This document shows positions 1-5,176 of a stretch of 6,799 nt of DNA, one piece after another. Numbering within the stretch: the stretch's first letter is position 1; every line of letters starts with the position of its first letter. The notes below the pieces were generated by a model. That model was not told the origin of the DNA. It did not search any database and saw only the letters and a list, made by a program, of their open reading frames with translations. The stretch is from CAVWDI01 sp046259385 (GTDB taxonomy: Bacteria > Chloroflexota > Anaerolineae > Anaerolineales > UBA4823), in NCBI GenBank assembly GCA_046259385.1, contig JBJYWI010000268.1:1-6799 (forward strand). Reading direction: 5' to 3'. The position numbers and the translations under genes are program-made.

Positions 1-2
1 TT

Positions 3-54
3 TCAGATTGTCAGGGAGAGGGATTTGTGCGTCTATTCATGTGCCGGGCACTTC
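3..54 (+). repeat. REP-like repeat, left outer copy (direct repeat with 758-809)
   Basis: A 52-base stretch that matches 758-809 without gaps at 39 of 52 positions. It holds an AGGGAG motif at 13-18 and, 28 nt from the motif's first base, the palindrome GTGCCGGGCAC (41-51). The layout of a short guide-like motif 5' of a palindrome is that of REP sequences recognised by RAYT proteins. The palindrome also belongs to the inverted pair that brackets the transposase gene. Confidence 0.7.
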
Positions 55-78
55 ATGGAAGGTACTTCTTTACTCCCT
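38..78 (-). repeat. Left terminal REP of the RAYT element (inverted)
   Basis: Read on the minus strand, AGGGAG (78-73) precedes the palindrome GTGCCCGGCAC (51-41) by 27 nt, almost the spacing of the other copies. The 16-mer at 38-53 is the inverse of 717-732 at 15 of 16 positions, so the transposase gene is bracketed by inverted palindromes. Unusually, the AGGGAG and spacer are coding sequence for the last residues of the transposase. Confidence 0.6.
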
Positions 79-631
79 CGGGTATTACCTGTTCATCAAT
101 AAGATACTCAAACACAAATCCACGATAATCACTCACATCCCGAAAATGTTCAGATATAAACGCTTTGTCAACCAATTTCCCATCACGTTCTCCAATCCAA
201 TCAAGGTAATTCGAATAAACCCATTCATCTGGCGACTTTACCAATCCAGCCTTTACCGGATTGGCATGGATATAGCGGCAAAGATGGATCAAATATGCAT
301 ACCGATCTACTTCAACCGCTTTGTACGGACTTTCAAAAAGAGTGCCTGACCGCTTATAACGGTTATTGAATGATTTTGAGTATACATTGAAAACACGCTG
401 GGGCAAAAGACCGGCTGCCTTTTCGCTTTCCTGCCTGACAAGTAAATGGTAATGGTTGGGCATCAAACAATAAGCTAGAACGGAAATTTCAATTTTTTGG
501 GAATATTTCTTAATCAATTGAAGCAGATAAAAATAATTGTCGTCCTCTAGAAAAATGGGTTGACCAGCGACACCACGATTATAAATGTGGTAGTACCCAC
601 CGTTATAAAACTTCGATAATCTGCGCGGCAT
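53..631 (-). CDS. REP-associated tyrosine transposase (RAYT, Y1/HUH family)
   Basis: Predicted 192-aa single-strand DNA transposase/nickase of the IS200/IS605-like Y1 superfamily, RAYT branch. These enzymes cut and rejoin REP hairpins at a short guide sequence. Visible motifs are the HUH metal site in LMPNHYHLLV (His60, His62), a downstream helix with a candidate catalytic Tyr84 (FNVYSKSFNNRY), and the family block HLCRYIHANPVKAGLV (about 117-131). The reading frame stays open to 754, but Met at 631 begins the usual MPRRLSKFYNGGYYHIYNRG family start, and the upstream extension would run through a palindrome, so I start here. A GAAGA about 8 nt upstream is a weak ribosome site. The TGA stop touches the left palindrome, so the last codons (PEGVKKYLP) lie within the putative element end. 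The length is normal for the family and no frameshift is seen, so it is probably active or recently so. The sequence is more AT-rich than the proteases downstream, which fits horizontal origin. Confidence 0.9.
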   Translation of the reverse strand: MPRRLSKFYNGGYYHIYNRGVAGQPIFLEDDNYFYLLQLIKKYSQKIEISVLAYCLMPNHYHLLVRQESEKAAGLLPQRVFNVYSKSFNNRYKRSGTLFESPYKAVEVDRYAYLIHLCRYIHANPVKAGLVKSPDEWVYSNYLDWIGERDGKLVDKAFISEHFRDVSDYRGFVFEYLIDEQVIPEGVKKYLP

Positions 632-679
632 GTTAAAAATCTTCAGAATAGTTTCAATGTTAAAAGCCAATTTGGTTTT

Positions 680-710
680 ATTATACTGGTAGGGAGAGGA
701 TACATCACAA
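680..710 (-). promoter_or_regulatory. Candidate promoter of the RAYT gene
   Basis: On the minus strand a perfect TATAAT lies at 685-680, about 50 nt upstream of the chosen RAYT start. A TTGTGA (4 of 6 matches to the -35 consensus) lies at 710-705 with a rather long 19-nt spacer. The promoter sits inside the right-hand end of the element, between the AGGGAG motif and the gene, so the element would carry its own promoter. This is a pattern match only. Confidence 0.35.
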
Positions 711-732
711 CTTCTCAAGTGCCTGGCACATG
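691..732 (+). repeat. Right terminal REP of the RAYT element
   Basis: AGGGAG starts at 691 and the palindrome GTGCCTGGCAC occupies 719-729, again 28 nt apart. The 16-mer at 717-732 is the inverted partner of 38-53 (15 of 16). Together with the left copy it delimits a candidate element of roughly 690 bp that contains the transposase gene and its probable promoter. Confidence 0.65.
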
Positions 733-757
733 TTTGGCAGCACAGTTTTATCAATTT

Positions 758-809
758 TTAGAATGTCAGGGAGGAAAAATTGTGAATCTGTTTATATGCC
801 AGGCACTTC
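758..809 (+). repeat. REP-like repeat, copy upstream of the FKBP gene
   Basis: Direct-repeat partner of 3-54 (39 of 52 identities, no gaps). It has AGGGAG at 768-773 and ATGCCAGGCAC at 796-806, the same 28-nt spacing as the other plus-strand copies. One base of the palindrome has changed from G to A, so this arm pairs slightly less well. It lies 49-100 bases upstream of the isomerase start codon and could influence that gene's promoter. Confidence 0.65.
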
Positions 810-818
810 GATGCTAAC

Positions 819-824
819 TATGAT
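819..824 (+). promoter_or_regulatory. Possible -10 box of the FKBP gene
   Basis: TATGAT (5 of 6 matches to TATAAT) lies 34 nt upstream of the isomerase start. The position where a -35 box would fall (about 796-801) is occupied by the REP-like palindrome and shows no good consensus. If real, the repeat copy forms part of this promoter. Weak evidence. Confidence 0.25.
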
Positions 825-857
825 AAAATCCCCAAATCCGCACAAAGGAGAATTGTT

Positions 858-1346
858 ATGAACGACTCTCAAACAAATAACCTGACCGTGCAGGACAATT
901 ACGCGGTCGGACTTGAATACACCCTGGTGATTGACGGAGAGGTGTACGAACAAACCGAGGAAAACCAGCTGCTCTATTTCATCCAGGGAGGCGAACAGAT
1001 TATCCCGGGTCTGGAATCCCAGCTGTACGGCATGAAACTGGGCGAGCGCAGGGAGATTAAGGTCAGCCCGGAGGAGGGATACGGCGAGTATGACGAGGAC
1101 GCGATCGGCTGCGTGCCGCGCTCCGAACTCCCGGACGATATCCCGGTCGAAAAAGGGGCTTACCTGCAGCTGCGCGACAAAGACGGCGAGGTGCTGGACG
1201 CTTACATTGAAGACTACGACGAAAAAAACCTGGATCTGAACTTCAACCACCCCCTTGCCGGGAAAGAACTGTTCTTTTCGGTAAAGGTTGCAGACCTGCG
1301 CCCGGCTACTGAAGAAGAAATCGAGCACGGGCATGTGCATGAGTGA
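858..1346 (+). CDS. FKBP-type peptidyl-prolyl cis-trans isomerase, SlyD-like
   Basis: A 162-aa cytosolic prolyl isomerase and chaperone of the SlyD type; no signal peptide is seen. The FKBP core begins around residue 11 (NYAVGLEYTLVIDGEVYEQT) and includes IIPGLESQLYGMKLGERREI (48-67), the usual active-site strand and helix, followed by the SPEEGYGEYDEDAI turn. A 'flap' (IF) insert of about 60 residues (roughly 79-137) precedes the closing strand FFSVKVADLRPAT, which is what separates SlyD-like proteins from small FKBPs. The C-terminus is acidic and ends in HGHVHE, a short histidine motif that could bind nickel or zinc, though much shorter than the E. coli SlyD metal tail. AAAGGAG 7 nt before the ATG fixes the start. 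The TGA stop lies just before the assembly gap and is supported again in the duplicated bases after it, so the gene is complete. Confidence 0.93.
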   Translation: MNDSQTNNLTVQDNYAVGLEYTLVIDGEVYEQTEENQLLYFIQGGEQIIPGLESQLYGMKLGERREIKVSPEEGYGEYDEDAIGCVPRSELPDDIPVEKGAYLQLRDKDGEVLDAYIEDYDEKNLDLNFNHPLAGKELFFSVKVADLRPATEEEIEHGHVHE

Positions 1347-1348
1347 GC

Positions 1349-1448
1349 NNNNNNNNNNNNNNNNNNNNNNNNNNNNNNNNNNNNNNNNNNNNNNNNNNNN
1401 NNNNNNNNNNNNNNNNNNNNNNNNNNNNNNNNNNNNNNNNNNNNNNNN
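1349..1448. other. Assembly gap (100 N)
   Basis: Exactly 100 consecutive N, the conventional placeholder for a gap of unknown length. Its two flanks carry the same 55 bases (1294-1348 and 1449-1503), so the two contigs probably overlap and the real gap length is negative. Confidence 0.98.
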
Positions 1449-1503
1449 ACCTGCGCCCGGCTACTGAAGAAGAAATCGAGCACGGGCATGTGCATGAGTG
1501 AGC
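1449..1503 (+). repeat. Duplicate of the FKBP gene end, probable contig overlap
   Basis: These 55 bases are identical to 1294-1348 and encode the last residues of the isomerase (LRPATEEEIEHGHVHE and stop) without a start or the rest of the domain. It should not be annotated as a second gene or pseudogene. The exact identity and abrupt start at the gap point to an unmerged overlap between contigs. Confidence 0.9.
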
Positions 1504-1521
1504 TATCTGCACAGCGCAGTC

Positions 1522-1615
1522 AAAGTGCCAGGCACATCACCTGGTACAGTCTTCATTCCCTTTGAAATCTAGAGAGCAGGTTAAATTATCCAGCCAACCA
1601 TGTGCCTGGCACTTT
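1522..1615. repeat. REPIN-like pair of inverted palindromes
   Basis: Two 16-mers, 1522-1537 and 1600-1615, are perfect inverse complements, and each contains the palindrome GTGCC(A/T)GGCAC seen around the transposase gene. They enclose 62 bases with no reading frame of interest. The left arm, read on the minus strand, has AGGGA (1561-1557) 26 nt upstream of the palindrome, similar to the other copies; the right arm lacks a clear match. The pair sits between the convergent FKBP and LuxR genes and overlaps the stop codon of the latter. As RNA it would fold into two small hairpins or one long one, so it might end or stabilise transcripts from both sides. Confidence 0.7.
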
Positions 1616-2261
1616 ACAATACAACCAATCCACGCTGCAAACCGACCCGCACAGCTTCAGCCCGGTTGACGACCCCCAGCTTGGCGTAAATTGAAGATAC
1701 GTGAAATTTGACCGTATGGCTGCTGATGCCCAGCTCAACGGCGATCTGCTTGTTCGCCAACCCGCCTGCCAGCAGCTGCAGCACCTGGCTCTCGCGCTCT
1801 GTGAGCGGTTCAAGCATATCACCCTCCAATCCGCCCCCCTCAAGGGACACCGGCAGAAACAAGGACTCCGCCAGAGCCGGAGGGGCGACGACCAGCCCTG
1901 CCCCGACAGCCCTAACCCCTGCCTGGAGCTCGTCAGCAGAAGCATCCAACGGCAGCGCGCCCCAGGCTGGCAGTCCGAGGTTTGCCAACCGGCGCGCCTG
2001 GACGGGATCGTCCGCCAGCAGAAGCAAGCCTATCTCAGCACCGCCGGGGGGTAATAAATCCTCCAGTTCATCCGCGAATAACGCCTCGCCGCTAACCAGA
2101 AGGAGATCGATCTCCAGGCGCAGCAGGTCAATTTGCTCCAGCGCGGACGCCTCCTGAACAACCCGGATGGCGTCCTCTTCAACCGAAGAAGGCGATTTGA
2201 GAAGGGCGCGAAGACCTGCCCGCACTGTAGGGGAGGATGAAATCACAGCTACCCGGATCAC
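1614..2261 (-). CDS. NarL/LuxR-family regulator with degenerate receiver domain
   Basis: A 215-aa transcription regulator. Residues 1-125 align by eye with a receiver domain (MIRVAVISSSPTVRAGLRALL...RAVGAG), and 152-213 form a full LuxR/GerE helix-turn-helix (LTERESQVLQLLAGGLANKQIAVELGISSHTVKFHVSSIYAKL). The phosphorylation residues are gone: the acidic pair is Ser8-Ser9, the phospho-acceptor position is Ser57 (DLLLVSGEA), and the conserved Lys is Leu105. It probably responds to something other than histidine-kinase phosphorylation. I chose GTG at 2261 because GAGAG lies 5 nt upstream and MIRV is the usual family start; TTG at 2273 adds four residues but has a poorly spaced ribosome site. It is the last gene of the minus-strand cluster, 91 bases after the short protease. 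TATCAT at 2298-2293 may be its own -10 box, without a convincing -35. The TAA stop overlaps a REP palindrome. Confidence 0.9.
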   Translation of the reverse strand: MIRVAVISSSPTVRAGLRALLKSPSSVEEDAIRVVQEASALEQIDLLRLEIDLLLVSGEALFADELEDLLPPGGAEIGLLLLADDPVQARRLANLGLPAWGALPLDASADELQAGVRAVGAGLVVAPPALAESLFLPVSLEGGGLEGDMLEPLTERESQVLQLLAGGLANKQIAVELGISSHTVKFHVSSIYAKLGVVNRAEAVRVGLQRGLVVL

Positions 2262-2352
2262 AGAATCTCTCAACTACCCGATAACCAGCTTAATGATAGA
2301 TGGTACCGGCCAATTAACCACCCACTCCTGATATCCATTGACCGCCACATTA

Positions 2353-2940
2353 CTATGCTCCCAAAACCCCCTCGACAAAGGATTCCACAACATGGCTTGG
2401 AATCACAATACCCTGGTCTCCGCCGACCACCATGGTATTCACCCCGACCACCTCGCCAGAGGCGTTAAGCAGAGGTCCGCCCGAGTTTCCGGGCGCCAGA
2501 CTGGCGTCGCTGCGGATGATTTCAACCGAACCGCGCGATCCGGATGTATCGGCTTTCCCCAGAGCGCTGATGCAGCCAAACGTCACCGCGCCGCGCGCCC
2601 CCCAGGGGTGACCGAGTGCCATCACCAGTTCCCCGACCCGCAAAGAACGCGAATCCGCTATGCGGGCAGCCGGCAGACCGGAAAGCCCAGCCCTTAACAA
2701 GGCAAGATCGATCTCGGGGTCTTGGGCAAGCAGGTCCAGCTTAAGTTCATCCCCTTCAGCTGTGATCGCCGCCTTGATTCCACGTCCAATAACATGGTTA
2801 TTGGTCAGGATGACCCCGTCTTCCCGCCAGATAATCCCGGCACCCAGCCCGCGGCGCCCGTTCTGCATCACGACAAGGCTGCGTGCTGCGCGTTCAATAA
2901 GAGCGGCGCTTATTTCGTTGAGACCATCCAGAAGACTCAT
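2353..2940 (-). CDS. Trypsin-like serine protease, S1C (DegP/HtrA) type, without PDZ
   Basis: A 195-aa peptidase with only the chymotrypsin-fold catalytic domain. The full triad is visible: His49 in ILTNNHVIG, Asp78 in DPEIDLALL and Ser153 in APGNSGGPLL. The usual HtrA strand VVGVNTM and a VIPSHVV ending follow. It has no signal peptide, transmembrane helix or PDZ domain, so it ends where an HtrA protein would start its PDZ. It should act in the cytoplasm unless exported by a non-classical route. Its ATG shares one base with the TAA stop of the upstream PDZ protease (TAATG), which implies coupled translation and similar expression of both. The pair looks like an old tandem duplication with later divergence. 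Natural substrates cannot be told from sequence. Confidence 0.9.
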   Translation of the reverse strand: MSLLDGLNEISAALIERAARSLVVMQNGRRGLGAGIIWREDGVILTNNHVIGRGIKAAITAEGDELKLDLLAQDPEIDLALLRAGLSGLPAARIADSRSLRVGELVMALGHPWGARGAVTFGCISALGKADTSGSRGSVEIIRSDASLAPGNSGGPLLNASGEVVGVNTMVVGGDQGIVIPSHVVESFVEGVLGA

Positions 2941-3854
2941 TATTTGCGCTCCGCGACGATAACAGACAGTTCCAGCGGTTCACCGCCTCGCAGCACCTGC
3001 ACCGCGACCGGCTTGCCGACCAGCGCGCCCCTCAGCCCTGCCAGCAGTTCATCCGGGTCGCCCACCGCCTCTCCAGCCAGGCCAACCAGGATGTCGCCGA
3101 CAATCAGCCCACCTCGTTCAGCCGGGCCGCCCGGTTCCACACCGACCAGCAGCAGCCCGTGGGATTGGTCGCGCCCCAGGCCAGAGCGGCTGGCAGCCGG
3201 GATTTCGACCGGCTGGCTGCGAATTCCAAGATAACCGCGCCGGACGCTCCCGTGCTCAAGCAGGGATCCGGCTGTCTCCCAGACCAGCCCAACCGGAATG
3301 GTTATGGAAGCATGACGTGTCAAGCCGGAGGTGTTGATCCCGATAAGATCCCCATTAACATCCACCAGCGGACCGCCAGAGAAACCGGGATAGGGAATTG
3401 TATCGCTGCGCAGGAAATTCTCCAGTATGCCTCCCCTGGCAGTACGCAGGGGACCGCCGCGGGCGCTGATCACACCCAGGCTGGCCTGGATGCCGTTCGG
3501 GGAAGGCCTGCCAAGCGCGAGCGCAAACTGCCCGACACGGACCCCGGCCGACACCACCCGGGATGGAGCAAGACCCGAATCGGGGATCCGAAGCAGTACC
3601 AAATCGCTCCCCGGGTCGCGCCCGACGACCGAAGCCGGGATACTCTTGCCGTTCGGGAGGGTTACTTTTATATCCTCATCGCGCTGAACCACGTGGTCTG
3701 TGCTGATAACCAGGTCCGGCTGGTAGATTACCCCGCTGGCTGGAAGCCGGCGGCGGGCATCCACCATAACCGTCCAGGCGCCGGCGACTTCGACCGCCTG
3801 GGCCAGGGAATCTGACAGCGCAGCCAGGGGATTTTCTGAACCGTTCTTTGACAT
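2940..3854 (-). CDS. S1C serine protease with C-terminal PDZ domain (HtrA-like)
   Basis: A 304-aa HtrA-type protease. The catalytic domain spans about 15-200, with His54 (STDHVV), Asp84 (PGSDLVLLRI) and Ser159 in YPGFSGGPL, where Phe replaces the more common Asn before Ser. A single PDZ domain follows at about 207-300 (RRGYLGIRSQPV ... LLLVGVEPGGPAERGGLIVGDILVGLAGEAV ... VLRGGEPLELSVIV). The frame is open further upstream to 3914, but ATG at 3854 has a perfect GGAGG 8 nt before it and starts the plausible protein, so I use it. Neither start gives a convincing signal peptide, unlike periplasmic DegP or DegS. The gene lies 110 bases after the NHL lipoprotein gene and overlaps the next protease by one base. 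PDZ domains usually recognise protein C-termini and gate the protease. Confidence 0.92.
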   Translation of the reverse strand: MSKNGSENPLAALSDSLAQAVEVAGAWTVMVDARRRLPASGVIYQPDLVISTDHVVQRDEDIKVTLPNGKSIPASVVGRDPGSDLVLLRIPDSGLAPSRVVSAGVRVGQFALALGRPSPNGIQASLGVISARGGPLRTARGGILENFLRSDTIPYPGFSGGPLVDVNGDLIGINTSGLTRHASITIPVGLVWETAGSLLEHGSVRRGYLGIRSQPVEIPAASRSGLGRDQSHGLLLVGVEPGGPAERGGLIVGDILVGLAGEAVGDPDELLAGLRGALVGKPVAVQVLRGGEPLELSVIVAERK

Positions 3855-3862
3855 AACAAATA

Positions 3863-3867
3863 CCTCC
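3863..3867 (-). promoter_or_regulatory. Ribosome binding site deciding the PDZ-protease start
   Basis: GGAGG on the minus strand, 8 nt before ATG at 3854. It is the strongest Shine-Dalgarno match near this gene and argues against the longer reading from 3914. Confidence 0.75.
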
Positions 3868-3964
3868 AAATACTTTTCCCCCATCTTACATTTAACCGGG
3901 GAAAGGCACACCACCCGTTCGGGCAGGTTCTAACCCGCGCTTCCAGCCAGGTATGCGCCAGCGC

Positions 3965-4945
3965 TTATTTCAGCTGGTAGATAAGCACCCGGCCGGATTC
4001 ATCATCGGCGATATAAACCAGCCCGTTTTTGTCCACCGCTAAAGCGCGCGGCTTCATCCCTTCCGCCGAGTCCAGCCCGGCTCCGTCCCACTTCATCAGA
4101 AATTCACCCGATGGGTCAAACACCTGGATATCGCCACGCCTAACATCAGCTACATAGATATTGCCGTTTTGATCTACCGCGATCCCGGTTGGTTGAAGGG
4201 AATTCCCGTCATCGTTACCCGGGAAACCGAACTTAAACAAAAAGCCGCCGTCCCGGTCGAACACCTGTACCCGTCTGTTTGACCTGTCAGCAACATAGAT
4301 GCGCCCCTCTTGTGAGGCGGCGATGGAGTTCGGCCAGCTGAATTTTCCCGGCTGAATCCCAATTTCACCCCAGGCTGCTAACAAGTTCCCGTCCCGGTCG
4401 AATTTCTGGACGTTGTTGTTCAGCCCATCGGAGACGTACACACTCCAATCTGGACCGACCGCGATACCGAATGGATCCCGGAACTGGCCTGCCTCAAGCC
4501 CTTCGACGCCCCACTCAGCTTCAAAGTTGCCGCGCTTATCGAATTTCTGAACCCGGTTGTTGAAACTATCCGCCACATACACCACGCCGTCTGGACCAAA
4601 CGCCAGGGCGCTTTTTTCCGCCTTTCCAGGTCCGAAGTCAAACTGACCCTGCCCTTCTCCGGGCTCACCCCACTCTGAAACCAACTTGCCAGCCCGGTTA
4701 AATTTCAGTACGCGCGAAGACCCGCCGTCCACAATATAAAGTTCACCTTTCGCATCCAGGGCGACGTTTAACGGTCTCTCAATCGAAGTGGTCCCGCTTT
4801 CAAAATAGGAAACAAATTCAGCCTGGCGGGGAGGATTTGGAAGCATTGAATTTTCCCACAACTCCGAGCAGGCGCTGACCGGCAGGACAAGCAGAAGAAC
4901 ATAGATTAGCGTTTTTACAGTTCTTTTAGTATCAAAATTTTTCAT
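3965..4945 (-). CDS. NHL-repeat six-bladed beta-propeller lipoprotein
   Basis: A 326-aa exported protein. The N-terminus has positive charges (KNFDTKR), a hydrophobic stretch and a lipobox LPVSAC with Cys26, so it should be cut by signal peptidase II and lipid-anchored on the outside of the cytoplasmic membrane. Six NHL repeats follow at about 56-93, 108-146, 156-193, 203-240, 250-287 and 298-326, each with the pattern 'hydrophobic-A-x-D/G-x-x-G-x-(V/I)-Y-(V/I)-x-D ... R(V)xxF'. Six repeats make one closed propeller, with no other domain. Such propellers bind proteins or ligands and are rarely enzymes; no catalytic motif is visible here. The start ATG has only a GGA 9 nt upstream. It is the first gene of the minus-strand cluster; whether it shares a transcript with the proteases 110 bases downstream is unclear. 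Confidence 0.92.
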   Translation of the reverse strand: MKNFDTKRTVKTLIYVLLLVLPVSACSELWENSMLPNPPRQAEFVSYFESGTTSIERPLNVALDAKGELYIVDGGSSRVLKFNRAGKLVSEWGEPGEGQGQFDFGPGKAEKSALAFGPDGVVYVADSFNNRVQKFDKRGNFEAEWGVEGLEAGQFRDPFGIAVGPDWSVYVSDGLNNNVQKFDRDGNLLAAWGEIGIQPGKFSWPNSIAASQEGRIYVADRSNRRVQVFDRDGGFLFKFGFPGNDDGNSLQPTGIAVDQNGNIYVADVRRGDIQVFDPSGEFLMKWDGAGLDSAEGMKPRALAVDKNGLVYIADDESGRVLIYQLK

Positions 4946-4981
4946 TTCAGACTATCCATTCAAACACCCTGTCTGAGCAGT

Positions 4982-5003
4982 AAAAAACGCCTAGAAAAAA
5001 GGC
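4982..5003 (-). terminator. Weak hairpin with T-run in the leader of the NHL gene
   Basis: On the minus strand GCCT (5003-5000) and AGGC (4992-4989) can pair across a 7-base loop, with one extra wobble pair, and a run of six T follows one base later. The stem is very short for an intrinsic terminator. It lies upstream of the NHL gene, so it could be an attenuator or chance. Confidence 0.2.
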
Positions 5004-5023
5004 AGTCGAAATAAAGACAGAAA

Positions 5024-5065
5024 TCTGACCAATGGGAAGATATTCGTATTATAGTAAATTACTAT
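5024..5065. promoter_or_regulatory. Divergent promoter region with overlapping -10 boxes and a palindrome
   Basis: Minus strand: a perfect TATAAT at 5053-5048 faces the NHL gene, with an AT-rich but poor -35. Plus strand: CTGACC (5025-5030), 16 nt, then TATTAT (5047-5052) faces the membrane-protein gene. The two -10 boxes overlap, so both genes could hardly fire at once. The palindrome ATAGTAAATTACTAT (5051-5065, 7-bp arms around one base) overlaps both and is a candidate operator. Confidence 0.4.
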
Positions 5066-5176
5066 CAGATTTTTATTAATAACAATATATCTGCCGGATC
5101 TTCAGAATGGAAAAACCGGGAACAAGCGGAATATCCTGGTATTTGATCATAAAAGAAATTAATCAAAGGACTAGAA

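Noticed and set aside
632..754. Extended N-terminus of the transposase (41 more residues)
   Set aside because: It reads through a REP palindrome and the candidate promoter, is not family-like, and the typical MPRR start lies at 631.
1..810. CRISPR array from the repeated palindromes
   Set aside because: Copies are few, unevenly spaced, in both orientations, and flank a transposase gene; this fits REP elements instead.
792..1340. Long minus-strand reading frame opposite the FKBP gene
   Set aside because: It is the antisense shadow of a clearly recognisable FKBP coding frame and has no family features of its own.
1449..1503. A second, truncated FKBP gene or true tandem repeat
   Set aside because: Exact 55-base identity bounded by the N run is better explained by an unmerged contig overlap.
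2722..3234. Plus-strand frame of 170 codons across the two protease genes
   Set aside because: Both minus-strand proteases show complete catalytic motifs in order; the plus frame is low-complexity and has no motif.
3159..3815. Plus-strand frame of 218 codons opposite the PDZ protease
   Set aside because: Shadow of a GC-rich gene; no recognisable domain and no ribosome site.
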